The notes beneath the pieces were generated by a model. That model ran no database searches, had not been told where the DNA came from, and worked only from the letters and a program-made list of their open reading frames with translations. The position numbers and the translations under genes were made by a program. 64,000 nucleotides of DNA from Pseudoscleropodium purum (taxonomy: Eukaryota > Streptophyta > Bryopsida > Hypnales > Brachytheciaceae): contig OZ017800.1 in the NCBI GenBank assembly GCA_963969395.1, positions 18,136,479-18,200,478 of the forward strand, in the 5' to 3' direction. Below, piece after piece: positions 25,005 through 35,468 of the stretch (positions are counted from its first letter, which is position 1; each line of letters begins with the position of its first letter).

Positions 25005-25217
25005 TATGTATTGGTGCTCTTGCTGGCCCATTACATGGGACTACTCTTTGAAATTAGTGTGGAATTACAGGAAAAGGAAAGCTGATGATGTTTGGCATGC
25101 TTCTTTCCAATTGAAACAAGAAGTTGATGGTGAAATTATTAGCAAGCTAGATGCGGTGAATTTGAGAGCAAGAATTGAGTATGCAAGAGTATGTCCATGC
25201 AAGTCCTTGTTATGTTA
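25005..25217 (+). other. Open frame with protein-like composition, possible captured exon
   Basis: A 70-codon frame includes KADDVWHASFQLKQEVDGEI and ISKLDAVNLRARIEYARV, which reads more like real protein than its AT-rich surroundings do. A possible splice acceptor (TTACAG/GAAAAGG) precedes this part. I do not recognise the family, and no second exon, start or stop context supports a gene. A gene fragment carried by a transposon is one possibility; chance is another. Confidence 0.25.
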
Positions 25218-25433
25218 GAACCACCCATAGTTGACCACTTTAGGGATTCCATATATGTTCTATAACAATATAAGGTAATGTAAAATTTTCCATGACTTGA
25301 TTAGTCCCAATTTTGAAAAGGAGGAAAGATACATCCTATACATTGGTTGGAAATTTGTTTCGGCCTTCACGTTGCAACTATTTTTAGCAATATAGGTTGG
25401 GTATAGGTCCTTGGTTGGTAATGGGTGGTTCTA
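25216..25433. repeat. 218-bp fold-back repeat
   Basis: A perfect 13-bp inverted repeat, TAGAACCACCCAT at 25216-25228 and ATGGGTGGTTCTA at 25421-25433, bounds a 218-bp unit, with weaker complementarity inward (GTTGACCA / TACCAACCA). It is MITE-like in size. The flanks do not show a matching duplication, so the class is open. Confidence 0.55.
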
Positions 25434-26328
25434 CCATATTTAAGAAGTGGTAGAAGTTGTAGCTTTCTTCTAGTCTTCAAAATTCCAAAAGTATTGCAAT
25501 AGTCAGTCATTTAAAACTATAAAGGAAGCAACCCATTTTTGACCACTTAAATAGTTTCACAAATCTAGAAGGCAGGTTTTTTCATTAAGTAAATTTTTGC
25601 ATCTGTAGAAATACATAGCAGAAGATTTCCATAATTTTTCTAATTTTTTTTCATGGAACAGAGTTATCATGAATTTTTGAGTAGTAGATGGGTTTTCTCC
25701 TATTTTGGTAATATAGACCTTCTTCTTTTTGATCAAGGGCTAATTGCAAAATCCACCAAAGGTTGGTTGCAATATTGAAAGTCTTGTAGCCAATCACAAT
25801 GTGCCACAATTGCATTGAGACCTGTGCCATAATTAATGGCATTGCTCATCTCTTCTGCACGGAAAAATGGAATGGGGTGTTAGTTAGGAATGGATTGCCT
25901 CCCATGAGATAACTACAATTAAAATCAACCAAATAAACAATTTAGAACAATTCCCATTATTACATTGAATTTTTTTTTGTGAGGTCTTCTTGGTAATCTG
26001 AAGTATACTATAGATTCTCCGTTAGAATGCATTTTTGAGACACCATATGAATGAATCATGAACATTCAAAGTGATGAAAATAGGTATTTCTAAAGTCAAC
26101 CCTACACTCTCATGAATAGCAGGAGTACATTTTAGGCAAGAATCTCTAGGGTTCAGTTTTAGAAAGGGGTCGAAATTGGTGCTTCATAGATCGACGTTTG
26201 CTCCCTAGCTACGACCCTGTAGCGACGCGATTGGAAGTTCTCGGCGGTCGAGTTCTACGAGGTAAAATATAAAGAAGCAATTTTCAGGTACAGTACATGG
26301 GAGACAAACCTCGCTTTCCGCGCGCGGT
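25434..26328. other. Gene-poor DNA rising in GC content
   Basis: No gene is recognised. GC content rises from about 26.15 kb on, marking the approach to the genic island at 26-34 kb. A minus-strand AACCCTAG box at about 26.15 kb resembles the telo-box of plant promoters, but no following start codon or exon supports a gene. Confidence 0.4.
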
Positions 26329-26545
26329 GGTAACAACGAAGCCGGATTTTTTTTTCAAGCTCGTCGCCAGCAACTGAATGGCGTCCATGAATCGAAGCGC
26401 AAGACTGGATGATTGCGGAGCAGGTGTACAACGCCACGGAGGTAACAACGAAGTCGGATTTTCCAAAGACGTCGCCAGCAACTGAATGGCGTCCACGAAG
26501 CGCAGGAATGGTTGATTGCGGAACAGGGTACAACGAATTGACAGC
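26329..26545. repeat. Tandem duplication of a GC-richer 100-112-bp segment
   Basis: Two head-to-tail copies start at 26329 and 26441 with GGTAACAACGAAG(C/T)CGGATTTT. They share CGTCGCCAGCAACTGAATGG, CGTCCA(T/C)GAA and GATTGCGGA(G/A)CAGG, and end with TACAACG. Open frames on both strands run across them, but the repeat makes these frames uninformative and no domain is recognised. The GC content and preserved CpGs contrast with the flanks. Confidence 0.8.
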
Positions 26546-27405
26546 AGAAAGGGTGACAGATTCAAGAAAACGACGACAGCGCGCGCGACCAGCAGAAGAA
26601 GCGCCACAGCGAGCAACACAAGGAGCACAACACGAAGAACCCAAACGTGGAGAAACTCAGGGAGAACAACAATCTCCATAGCTTCACATGAAAGAAGTGA
26701 AAGCTGACGTTCTGCAGCAGGGAGTGGCCTCGCATATGTGAACGCTGGATGACTTGTACGTGATGACTGGAATTTCTATCGAACCAACGCAATTAATGCG
26801 TTTCCATAACAAACAGCCTCCTCGTCTTTGCTCAGAGGTATTATCTCTTAATAACCACAGTTACCAAACTCCAAAGTGTGGACATATTCTTACTCCAAAA
26901 GCTATATGGAGAGTTGTATGAAATGAATGAAATACATCTAAATATGCTGAAAAGTGTCTTTTGGATGCTCAGAAGTGATACTAATAACTTAATCTCTAGA
27001 GGACCAAATATCTCAATTCAAGGAACAATTGGAATTTGGGTAGGGCCCCGTCTTGCAAGAATGAAAAGGATTTTTCAACAACGGAACATTTGGCCAAAGG
27101 GAAGAAGAATAGGTCTCTTAACAATTACAGTTGCTGTACCCCAATACGCTGGTAGCTTATACAATTTAGTCAAGATGATATGAATGCCAGTGTCCTAGAA
27201 CACCAATGACCATTGCCAGTACATTCTGACTGCGGACTGTCAAAAACTCTAATTCATCTACGTTAGCAACTCCAACAGCTGGAGTGTAAGTTAACACAAT
27301 ATTCATAAATGCAAGTGAAGTAAGTAAACCCCCACATTCAATTTTATAAATTTTATAATTTTTTTTTCACTGTGAACCTCTGAGTAAATTGGAAAAAAAA
27401 AAATG

Positions 27406-27510
27406 CTACCTTAATGGAGCTGAACCCAGGGGTGGGGGAGAACAAGCTTTACGGCGGCATCGCCTGGCGCACTTGTACAATGCCCTCTTCAAGGATGTGC
27501 ATACGGCCTC
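27406..27510 (-). CDS. Exon 5 (terminal) of the DUF688-type gene
   Basis: 34 codons and a TAG stop, after acceptor TTTTGCAG. The product starts EAVCTSLKRALYKCARRCRR and ends PPPLGSAPLR. The opening resembles exon 2's EAACASMKP, and both follow a GCAG/GAGGC acceptor, which may reflect an exon duplication or a shared splice context. A compact Cys/Arg tail of this sort is likely conserved in the family. Confidence 0.75.
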   Translation of the reverse strand, partial: EAVCTSLKRALYKCARRCRRKACSPPPLGSAPLR

Positions 27511-30500
27511 CTGCAAAATGGACAAAAGATCAAATACATAAAAATGACATCACGGTGCTCATACAAGCAATTGCAATAGATCTCTCATTCTCAGTGAACT
27601 CACAACGGCCTTCTTATTCTTTCCACATGTTGAGAGCTAAAGTTTGTTGACAAATATTGACACCAGCTGATTGTGAGCATCTTCAATGCAGCCCTCTGCA
27701 ATTGACCTCCAAAACAGAAATCGATACAAAGATTCTCTATCCCATAAAATGCAGACTGGACACCATCCATTTTGGAAAATTTGGAAGCTCGTAGTTGATT
27801 ACAGTAACTCTAACAATACCGGGAATATCAGATTCTATTGTTGGAAAGTGTGGAACTAGATTTCTTCATGTTCATTGATATACTTTGTTAAGTTACCTTC
27901 TTTGAAATTTCTTGACCATAAGATCTCAACTCTGATAGAAACGGAAACAACCAGCGTTCTTTGAGTTCCATTACCATGAACCTTTTGACCCTATTCACGT
28001 TCCTGCAAACAGCGTTTTCTTCGACGCTGTTTTCTACTAGCTACTGAATAGTGTTTACTCCAACCAGGGCTAGACTTCTGCCATGGACACACACAACAAA
28101 TGAACAAACGCCCTTCCATTCCATTCCTTACCATGATCTGCGACCTCCGCCTCATGCTTGGCACGACCAACTTGATCCCGCGCGCTCCCGAGCTTCCTCC
28201 CATCCCCAGATGCCTCTTCGTCTTCTTCTTCCTGAAAACCTCCGCAGACGGCGACAACAACTCCAGCGTGGCCGCGTACGCCGGCGATCGGAACCCTTCC
28301 TCAGTGGCGCTGGAGTTCATCCCCCGATCGTCCCTCCAACCCACGGAGCTCGACGTCTCCGAAGCAGGGAAGCGCTTGTTATTCCCTCGCGACAGAAACA
28401 AGCTGGCCGGGGCGATCTTGACGCCCAGACACGACGTCGCTCCCAGTTGGGAGTTGGGCGACTCGCAGTAGTCCTTCCAGAGGAGGTTCTGTTCGGAGGA
28501 GGTGGTGGGCATGGTGTAAGGCAAACGGGTTGGGGCTAAAGGGGAGTCGGTGGCGGAGGGCGAAGGGGAAGGGTCAGGGCTGCTACTGCCGGTCAGGGCG
28601 GCTGGGGTGCGAGCAACGCCGGGGTTGCTGATATCAATAGGAAACCAAAACACAGTTAGTGGTGAACAATCCCAAGCACTGATCAGGTCAAATGAGTTTC
28701 AATTGGATTGCTAACTGAGTTTTGGTATGCTAAAAAAGGATGCAAATCACAGAAGACCATGCTTGGCATGGCATTAGTTAGTGGTGAACAATCCCATGCA
28801 CTGATCAATTGCGAAGGAGTGAGTTTCAATTGGACGTGGAAAGTCTTTGTATGCAGAAACCATGCAAAAAGGGTGCAACGAGAAAAAGACACAAGAAAAG
28901 AAATGAAGGAAGTTTTGGATCTATGGAGAACGCGTACTTCAAAACAAACGTTGGAAGTAAGAGAGTAATGGAAAATCTCCATTCATCATACAGCAAGGGG
29001 GAGGAGGTTTCCATTCAGGTGGAACCTTTCTCTCTAACAATCTAGAAACTTGTATCATCTATAAGTTTGCACATTTAGTTTGGGTTAAGCTCCAAATCCA
29101 AGTGCAAAAAACGGAATGTCAACAGATTAAGAATTTTCACACTTAGTACAAATCAATCAAAGCTACCCTGCATGGTGAATGGTATCTCTACCTTGTGTGT
29201 TCACAAAAACTATTTAGGCTCCGGGGGTCGTTCTTCACCTCAGTTACGTAAGAAGGTAGTTTGGAATTTGAAAAGTGTAACGGAAGTGTTCTACGTTAAA
29301 TTTTGGTTGAATGTAGATGTTGCAAATTCCTATACGGTTGTGTTAGACTTGGAATCAATCCAAGAAAATGTAAAAAATTGAGCGTTCTCGTTGGTCAATA
29401 GTTTAGAATTGGTACAGCTGAACTAGTAGTGAGAGTGTTGAGAATATTCGATTTTTTTTACTTGGTCCCTTGTGTAATACAGCCCTAATATTTTCTGAAG
29501 TTGACTTAATATTAATATGATTTAGCTTAACTTGTATATGTTGAGCAGATTGTCACCCATTGATATTATTTGCTTTGAGATTCCAATGATTCTTCTGCGT
29601 ACTTATATGAGAAGTTAGCAAGGGTACGAACGAAGCGACAAACTATTGCTTAAAGGTTCACAGGAACTTCATTCTTGCCATACATGTTGGTACATATTTC
29701 TTCACGACATTGGTTCTTTTCCCAGACACGCAATTGGAAACTTAGAGGTATTCCAGTCCTAAGTTTAAACCCTGAAAGGATTAGGCCATCGGTGCATTCT
29801 TCACGTTTCTAGATGAACCCTGAAAGTCATTAATCGGACACTTTAAATTCTCTACAACGTTACTACATTGACTCTCTGAATTCGACCATCGCATTGATAT
29901 CCTGTTTATTAAAAGAACCGCCACTTGAGAATTGCAAGCAATAGAAGAGTTATGCGGTACCTGATCAAAGTGGTCGCTAAAGGTATACTACTCCTAAGTT
30001 TTACTTAAATTTTAGAGCATTCTGCAATGCAATGCCACGATATAGGCTCTCTGAATTCCACCATCGCCTTTAAATTGTGTTATAAACAAGATTTCTAAGC
30101 TTCAATGTTGTTAGCAATAGAACCGTTATGCGGTACACCCAAACCTCTTCATTACGACGTTCTCATCAAACGAGATAATTCTAGAATCTCCTGCACACTT
30201 GCCACGCTATAATTGACTGTAGCACATGCACTCGTCACACATTCAAACTATGTCACTTGTAAAGATTAAATAGGTTTGATCGAGAGTACCTGATCAAATT
30301 GGCCGCTTCCAGGCAATGGAAGTACGACGCAAGAGTCGGCGCCCACAAGTCATGTGCACTCGTCTGCTGCGTCGACTTCTTCCTCAACGCTGAACTTCCA
30401 TTCCGACACATCTTCACCACAGCTTTCACCGTCCCCTCCGCAGCTCCCAACGGAGACCCCACTTTCCTGTTGTTCTGGCCCTTGAATCCATCTTCACAGG

Positions 30501-33500
30501 AAGGACCGAGGTACGGGGATCCAGGAGAAGAGTTCGCATTTGAGTTTGAATTCGCATTCGAATTCCTTGTCGTCTTGGAATCGTCAGTGGAGCTTGGTGG
30601 TGGGCTTGCGAGAAGCGCCTCATCGCGAGATGGGGATGATCCGGAGTTTGTGGCAGCAGCAGCGCGGTGAGCGAAGGAATGCTCGAAGGATTCGTAGGAG
30701 ACGCGGGAGAGGGATTTGGAGAAGGCGACTTCGGAGGGGGGAGTTTGGGAAGAGGCGTCCATGTCGGAGTTGCTGGAGGATGGGCCGGAGAGGTGGAGTT
30801 CGTCGGGGTGGTTCACGGGGGACCAGGGATCCTGCAGGAATGGACACAACTGTTAAACTGGAAAAACATACACAGCATTCCTTTGGAAACGCACCATCAC
30901 ACTCGTTATGTAGAAAAAAATAGGGAAACTGGAGGTATGACAATGGGCTTCTCGACTCTAGTACAGAAGACTAAGATTACGATAGTTTTAAAAACGGTTA
31001 TGCAATGACTGCCAAAACACTAGTAGCAATTTCGAAGTGGTTTACTACAACAATTGTGCATCGTCTTTGAAACTATTTGAAAAAAACACATCATTCCTCT
31101 GTGCACACTCGTTTAGGACGTAAGGGAAAAAGATTGTGAAACTGGAGGTATGACAATGGGCTTCTCGCCGCAAGAAGGGACGCGCTGAGATTGCAATGAG
31201 TTTTGCAATGGTTTTGGAGGACTGCCAAAAATCTATGAGCCATTTTACAATGGTTTACTACAACATTTGTGCATTTACTTTGAAACTATTCGATATTGCA
31301 ATAATTTTGGGAACAGTTATGAGCATTAATTCAATCTGTGTCCAAGACTATTGCATCAAGTTGGCAGCATGTTTGCAATGGTTTTGTAGAAGACCAAAAG
31401 TTTTGGATTAAGTACGTCCAAATACAGAACCATCGTGAAGTATTTGCCGATGTGTTGCAACCGCAATTTTCTGGGTTTAGTTGTATCTCGGTAATTCGTG
31501 ATCGGCAATCCCTTACAAAGTTTAGTCTAAATTTCAAAATGTGCATGATCGCCAATTAATCACTTACAAATTAAATGCAAATTTCAAAATGCGTACAATC
31601 GCCAACCCCAAAACAGTCAGTCTCAAGACTCACCACGATATTTCTCTCCAACGTGCAAGGTTACGGTTACGTACCGCTTGAGGCGACTTCGCGAAAATGG
31701 AGCTTGGCGGGAATTTGCTCGCAGCCGGTCTGATTTTGCATGTGAGTTGTTTCGCCAGCGCTTGGATGCGACGCGAGGGCGACACGGATCTTCGTGTGGG
31801 TGACAAGTTATACCGTCGTGGCGATCTCCCAAACTCCGGCAACAAAGCCCCCGAGGCGCTTCGTCCGAGTCCCGCGCCATAGCCGCCACTCCCACCTGTG
31901 TCCCCCAACTCGGCTTCCAGTGACCCCGTGAGGACGTTGTGAGATCGATCCGTCTGCTTGCGGTGGGATGAGAAGTGTTGAGCGATGGCGTGAATGCGCG
32001 AGGGGGAGATGGAGCGCTTGGACGGCGAGCAGGAACGACGTTGCGGGACAGGCGAGTGTTGGAGCTGGCGTCGACGCGCGGGGGACGCGTGAGGGTAGTA
32101 GCCTGCGAGAGGGCCGCTCATGGAACGTGTTCGTAACCTGCCGCGCATGTCTTCTTTTGAAATTGCGGGGTGCGCAGGTGCGGGGGATGCGAGTCGGGGT
32201 GGTAATTGGAGTGGCACCATGGGCTTCATGGATGCGCACGCCGCCTCCTGCGAACAATTGGCAGTAATTACGGCACATAGCCCATTTTCAGTGAATTTCT
32301 AACAATCTTTGAGAGCCCTCTACTGCACCCAGAAATCCAAATCCATGGTTCTCATGAATCCAACAAATTCACGACTCATTAACTGGTTTGCTATCTCGCC
32401 ATTGATGGCATCGTAAGGAGGCAATAAGAGTTGTATAAGAGCCAATGAGAGCTCTACGTTTACATGGGACGAGAAGAATGCTTGATAAAATGCAACAAAA
32501 ATATCCCACCTCCGCGAAACACTGAATCATCTAAAATTAGAAAGACGAACCTCATCACCGTCGAGCTTCAGTGGCACTCCTGGCGCTTCTTCCCATTGAA
32601 ACGGCACCGCGACGTGCGCCTCCGGCGCTACATTGGGCGACACCCAGCTCTCCACCAGAAACTTTGCCGCCGCGGGCGCGACCAGATCAATGGACGACAC
32701 CACCTCTGAAATCAGATGCGCGCTTGCGGAGTCGAAGCTCGACTTGCGAGCTGGTAGTAGATCGCATTGCGACGCCACGCGCGCGTAGAACCGATGACTC
32801 TGGGCTCGCACGTCCGCGAGCTCCTCAACTCGCGACAACGACCCCGCGTCAGCTCGTGACGCGGAAGTGGCAAGCCTCGCCGTCGGTAGCTGCGAATCCT
32901 CACGAATCCGCATTGCGAGAGGTTTTCCGGGGGCTTCCTCCCACTTGAAGGGAATGGCCGCAAGCTCGTGCTGCGGGCTGTTGGCTTGCGACTCGTTCAA
33001 GCTGTCCCACGCTATGGACGCCGTCGGTCGCCGCCGGCTCTCGCCGCGCTTCTTCTCCTCCACCTTGGGCACCTCCTCGCAAACTCTCGCAACGTCGCGA
33101 GCTCCCGTCACGTCTCGAGTTCTGGTCACATCGCGAGCTCCCGTCACTTCGCCCGCTCTCGTCACGTCGCGAGCTCCCATGGCGCCCCCGTTGCGAGTTT
33201 GGGGATCTTCGCGGCCCCACGTCGACGACGACGTTCTCATGAGGTCCCTGCTGAGTTCGCTACTCCGAGGTCGGTTCTTATTGTTGAAGCTCGTTGACGA
33301 TTTCGGTGCTGCTCTCAGGTCTCCACTTCGCGCTCGTCGTGGCGCTTCTCCCGTCCGCGCGGTGCGCGCTTCTCTGCCACTCGCGTCGCCCAGAACAGGA
33401 CTTGCACTGATAGTACGAACCATCCGATCCCGCCCCTCGGGGATGCGAACCTGCTCACAAGCGTGATCTCGTGAAGTGGACCCAACGTTACTCCCAGTGT

Positions 33501-33843
33501 CGTTGTCGCGCCTTTCGTCCCCCCCTGCTGCAGGTGCACGGACGCCCATGGCAGGATGCTGCGCCACGCCATGGCTGGAAAGAGGCCCGCTGAAGAACAC
33601 GCGCTCATTGTGGGCGACAAACGGGACGTCCTTGCTGTGCGCGGTGGCATTGAAGCTCATGGCTCGGGCATTCTGGAAGGCGCGACTGACGAGCTGCGAC
33701 GATGACGTCGCGGCGCGCGGCGCTCGCGGCGCTGGGCTGCTGCTGCGAAGCTCATAGTCGCGACGCGCAGCAGGGAGGGAAACTTGGTGCAATAGCAAGG
33801 CCACTTCATCGGGCGTCGTCGTCCTTTTCACAGTCGACGCCAT
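27406..33843 (-). CDS. Five-exon gene for a WEEAPGxP-motif, DUF688-type plant protein
   Basis: Five GC-rich exons on the minus strand join in one frame: 33843-32551, 32247-31675, 30831-30290, 28627-28132 and 27510-27406. All introns are GT-AG (donors GTTCGT, GTACGT, GTACTC, GTAAGG) and phases agree (0, 0, 2, 0), giving about 1,002 codons ending in TAG. The protein is basic and rich in Ser, Arg, Ala and Pro, hence probably largely disordered. It contains IPFKWEEAPGKP (297-308) and VPFQWEEAPGVP (413-424); such (V/I)PFxWEE(A)PG motifs mark plant DUF688 and related hydroxyproline-rich-annotated proteins of unknown function. Other likely conserved pieces are SPAYAATLELLSPSAEVF in exon 4 and the Cys/Arg-rich tail. 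No signal peptide or membrane segment is seen. The chosen ATG has G at -3 and +4; three weaker upstream ATGs precede it. The family call is from motif memory; the gene structure is directly visible. Confidence 0.8.
28132..28627 (-). CDS. Exon 4 of the DUF688-type gene
   Basis: 496 bases from acceptor TGATATCAG to donor ATG/GTAAGG. The product begins (S)NPGVARTPAALTGSSSPDP, includes the segment SPAYAATLELLSPSAEVF followed by a basic KKKTKRH stretch (possible nuclear-localisation signal), and ends RRRSQIM. The GC content is far above that of the 1.7-kb intron before it. Confidence 0.78.
28655..28854. repeat. Tandem duplication at the intron 3 acceptor side
   Basis: Two copies, starting at 28655 and 28777 (122 bases apart), share GTTAGTGGTGAACAATCCCA, GCACTGATCA and GAGTTTCAATTGGA. 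The left copy begins about 25 bases from exon 4, inside intron 3 of the DUF688-type gene. Confidence 0.75.
29872..30138. repeat. Tandem duplication in intron 3, near exon 3
   Basis: Two diverged copies starting near 29872 and 30049 share CTCTCTGAATTC(G/C)ACCATCGC and GCAATAGAA..GTTATGCGGTAC. The first copy continues into TACCTGATCAAAGTGGTCGC, closely resembling the true exon 3 donor region at 30288-30313 (TACCTGATCAAATTGGCCGC), so the duplication seems to have copied part of the exon boundary into the intron. Confidence 0.65.
30290..30831 (-). CDS. Exon 3 of the DUF688-type gene
   Basis: 542 bases from acceptor TTCCTGCAG to donor CAG/GTACTC, leaving phase 2. The product starts DPWSPVNHPDELHLSG, is Ser/Asn-rich with an NSNANSNSNANSS repeat, and ends with AHDLWAPTLASYFHCLEAAN. 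The split codon AG+C restores Ser at the join with exon 4. Frames open on the opposite strand here are shadows. Confidence 0.78.
30898..31292. repeat. Tandem duplication of about 190 bp in intron 2
   Basis: Copies at 30898-31085 and 31104-31292 (offset 206) share CACACTCGTT, AACTGGAGGTATGACAATGG, GGGCTTCTCG, GACTGCCAAAA, GGTTTACTACAACA and CTTTGAAACTATT. They fill most of intron 2 next to exon 3. A smaller duplication of about 51 bp (AAATTTCAAAATG(T/C)G...ATCGCCAA) lies at 31510-31608 in the same intron. Confidence 0.75.
31675..32247 (-). CDS. Exon 2 of the DUF688-type gene
   Basis: 191 codons, phase 0 at both ends, acceptor TTCGCAG and strong donor GCG/GTACGT. The product starts EAACASMKPMVPLQLPP and carries Arg/Ser-Pro-rich blocks, RRSCSPSKRSISPSRIHAIA and SPTRRSVSPSRRIQALAKQL. 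These two similar SPxRxIxAxAxxL segments look like an internal repeat. A second donor (GTGAGT at about 31.64 kb) is available but would break the phase of exon 3. Confidence 0.78.
32551..33843 (-). CDS. Exon 1 of the DUF688-type gene
   Basis: 431 codons, starting MASTVKRTTTPDEVALLL and ending ...KLDGDE at the donor GAG/GTTCGT. It holds both WEEAPGxP motifs, a Ser/Arg-rich middle, and six tandem 6-residue units of the GARDVT type. The frame stays open upstream to a TTG and downstream into the intron, but the splice donor gives an exact phase-0 join to exon 2. Confidence 0.8.
33081..33188 (-). repeat. 18-bp coding minisatellite in exon 1
   Basis: Six tandem 18-base units encode 6-residue blocks: GARDVT, RAGEVT, GARDVT, RTRDVT, GARDVA and RVCEEV. 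The array lies between the Ser/Arg region and the first WEEAPGKP motif. The units are in frame, so expansion or contraction would change protein length without breaking it. Confidence 0.8.
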
Positions 33844-33915
33844 CGCTTGCACTGCATCAATGCGAGCTTCTACCAACGCACTTCCAGCTTTCTTTCATTC
33901 AATATCAATATTCAT
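33828..33915 (-). promoter_or_regulatory. Chain of three upstream ORFs before the main ATG
   Basis: Three short frames precede the start: uORF1 33915-33895 (6 codons), uORF2 33898-33857 (13 codons) and uORF3 33857-33828 (9 codons). The stop of each overlaps the ATG of the next (ATGA, then TGATG), and uORF3 runs past the main ATG at 33843 in another frame. All three have poor start contexts, while the main ATG has G at -3 and +4. If transcribed, this leader would favour leaky scanning or restrain translation. Confidence 0.55.
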
Positions 33916-33973
33916 AACACTGTCTGTCTACCTCACACGAAAATAAAAAAAAACTCCCAATCCCACAGTCACA

Positions 33974-34040
33974 CACTCACACACACGAAAGAACGCTGGA
34001 AACTGATTTCCAACTTGATTTCCAGCTTGATTTCCAGGCT
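33974..34040 (-). repeat. Leader-region microsatellite and 12-bp repeat
   Basis: Upstream of the gene are a short CA-rich run (CACACACTCACACACACG on the plus strand) and three copies of a 12-base unit around (T)TGATTTCCA(A/G)C. They probably lie in the 5' leader or proximal promoter. No clear TATA box was identified. Confidence 0.6.
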
Positions 34041-34139
34041 GTGAACTCTGAGACTTGCTGGTGGCTATGGCGTCACGTACCAACCAGGACATCCACACCG
34101 GGATTGCTGCTAACATGCGAGAGCATCAAATGCTAATCA

Positions 34140-35468
34140 GTCGGTAATTCTGAACTTCACCGACATTGATTGACACAAGTAGTAACAATCGGATGGGCAC
34201 TTTGATCGACGCGCGTCTGGATCAGTCGCGGCGGTTTCATTGTCCGGAACGGAGGTGGATTGGGATTTGGGAGGGGTCTTCAGCCTGCATTTAGTGTGCA
34301 GGGTACTGGAGCAGAGAGTCGCCAGATTCTTGACTTTGGGTTTGAAATACATGTACTTGTGTTTGCATCTGAAATGTTTTAACAAGCAACTACACTACCA
34401 AAGGTTATGTCCTTGTACTTAGCACAGGCTTGCTCTCTGCGTCAGGTAGCTACTCAAACTGCTTTAACCCCTAAACGCCTCAATCCTTTTTTTATTTTCT
34501 GCACATTTTGGCTTAAATCTTTTCACAGAAATTTTATTTACCACTACTACAAGAAATTGGTGATTGAGGAAGGTTTTCTCTTCAAAATTCAAGTATTTGA
34601 TTGGATGAATGAAATTTTTTGCTAGACTATACAACGCTTAGAAGCGCTCTGTTCATCATCCAGAATATGGACGCCAGAGTGCTTCAAGGTTCATGTAGCT
34701 AAGGTCGACGCAAAGCCTCCTCCCCTTTGGTACAAAGCTTATAATTTAACCATGTAGAATTAAGGATAGGGAATTCTCTTTGGAAAGTAATTATGAATCA
34801 ACATGCAATGATCTACAAAGAAATATAAGAGAATAACTACTTCCAAGTGTTTTGAAGTCACAATCATGGTATGAGAAATGGAAGATACGGAGATCCATAA
34901 TAATTTCATTGACACATTTTTAGGAAAAAAAATTAGTACTAATTATGAAGTATCCTTTGAAATACGACATTATTTGTACTAAAAGGTGTATAGCTATAGA
35001 CTTCTTAAGAGTACCCTTCCTGTTTGTGACCATCCTTCCTGTTTTTGACCATCTTTTGTGAGAAAACTCTTCTCTTTATCTTCCTCATCCAATTTTAAAA
35101 TGTTTCTTTTTACATTGTTGGTTCATTTCTTTCTCATGACAGCATTCGTACACATGGCCAGCAACTCACTGCAATCATGTAGAATGAGAGCTCCCTAAGT
35201 CCAAATCGTGATCTCTTTTTCTGCAGAATGTGCTTACAAGAAGTGCGCAAATCTGCACTTCATATTTTCAAAACCCAGTTCCTTTTGATTTCCAAGCACC
35301 CAGTTCCACATAGTGTTCACGAAGCTGGTCGCTTAGCTTAAGGATGAACTTATTACTGCGTTAATTTATTCAATGCAAAGCTCAAGTCTGCAATTGTGAA
35401 GAGTCGGTTCGTAATTCAATTCAATTCCAGGCTCAGTTAGTTTCCCGCCTCCTTGATTGTTACAGACT
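34140..35468. other. Gene-free stretch upstream of the DUF688-type gene
   Basis: No exon with good splice sites was found here. A minus-strand frame of 82 codons (34385-34137) is Lys/Cys-rich without recognised domains. A TTAACCCCTAAA motif at 34464-34475 matches copies elsewhere. The stretch probably contains the promoter of the gene that starts at 33843. Confidence 0.4.

Noticed and set aside
25010..25045. Frame reading IGALAGPLHGT, resembling the citrate synthase GPLHG motif
   Set aside because: The match stops after a few residues and a stop follows. The neighbouring sequence does not continue citrate synthase.
26255..26679. Leu/Val-rich minus-strand frame as a membrane protein
   Set aside because: The frame runs through a tandem duplication, has comparable open frames on the opposite strand, and shows no recognisable domain or start context.
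28051..28539. Long plus-strand frames opposite exons 3, 4 and 1 of the DUF688-type gene
   Set aside because: GC-rich exons leave the other strand open. The minus-strand model has matching splice phases and motifs, whereas the plus frames have none.
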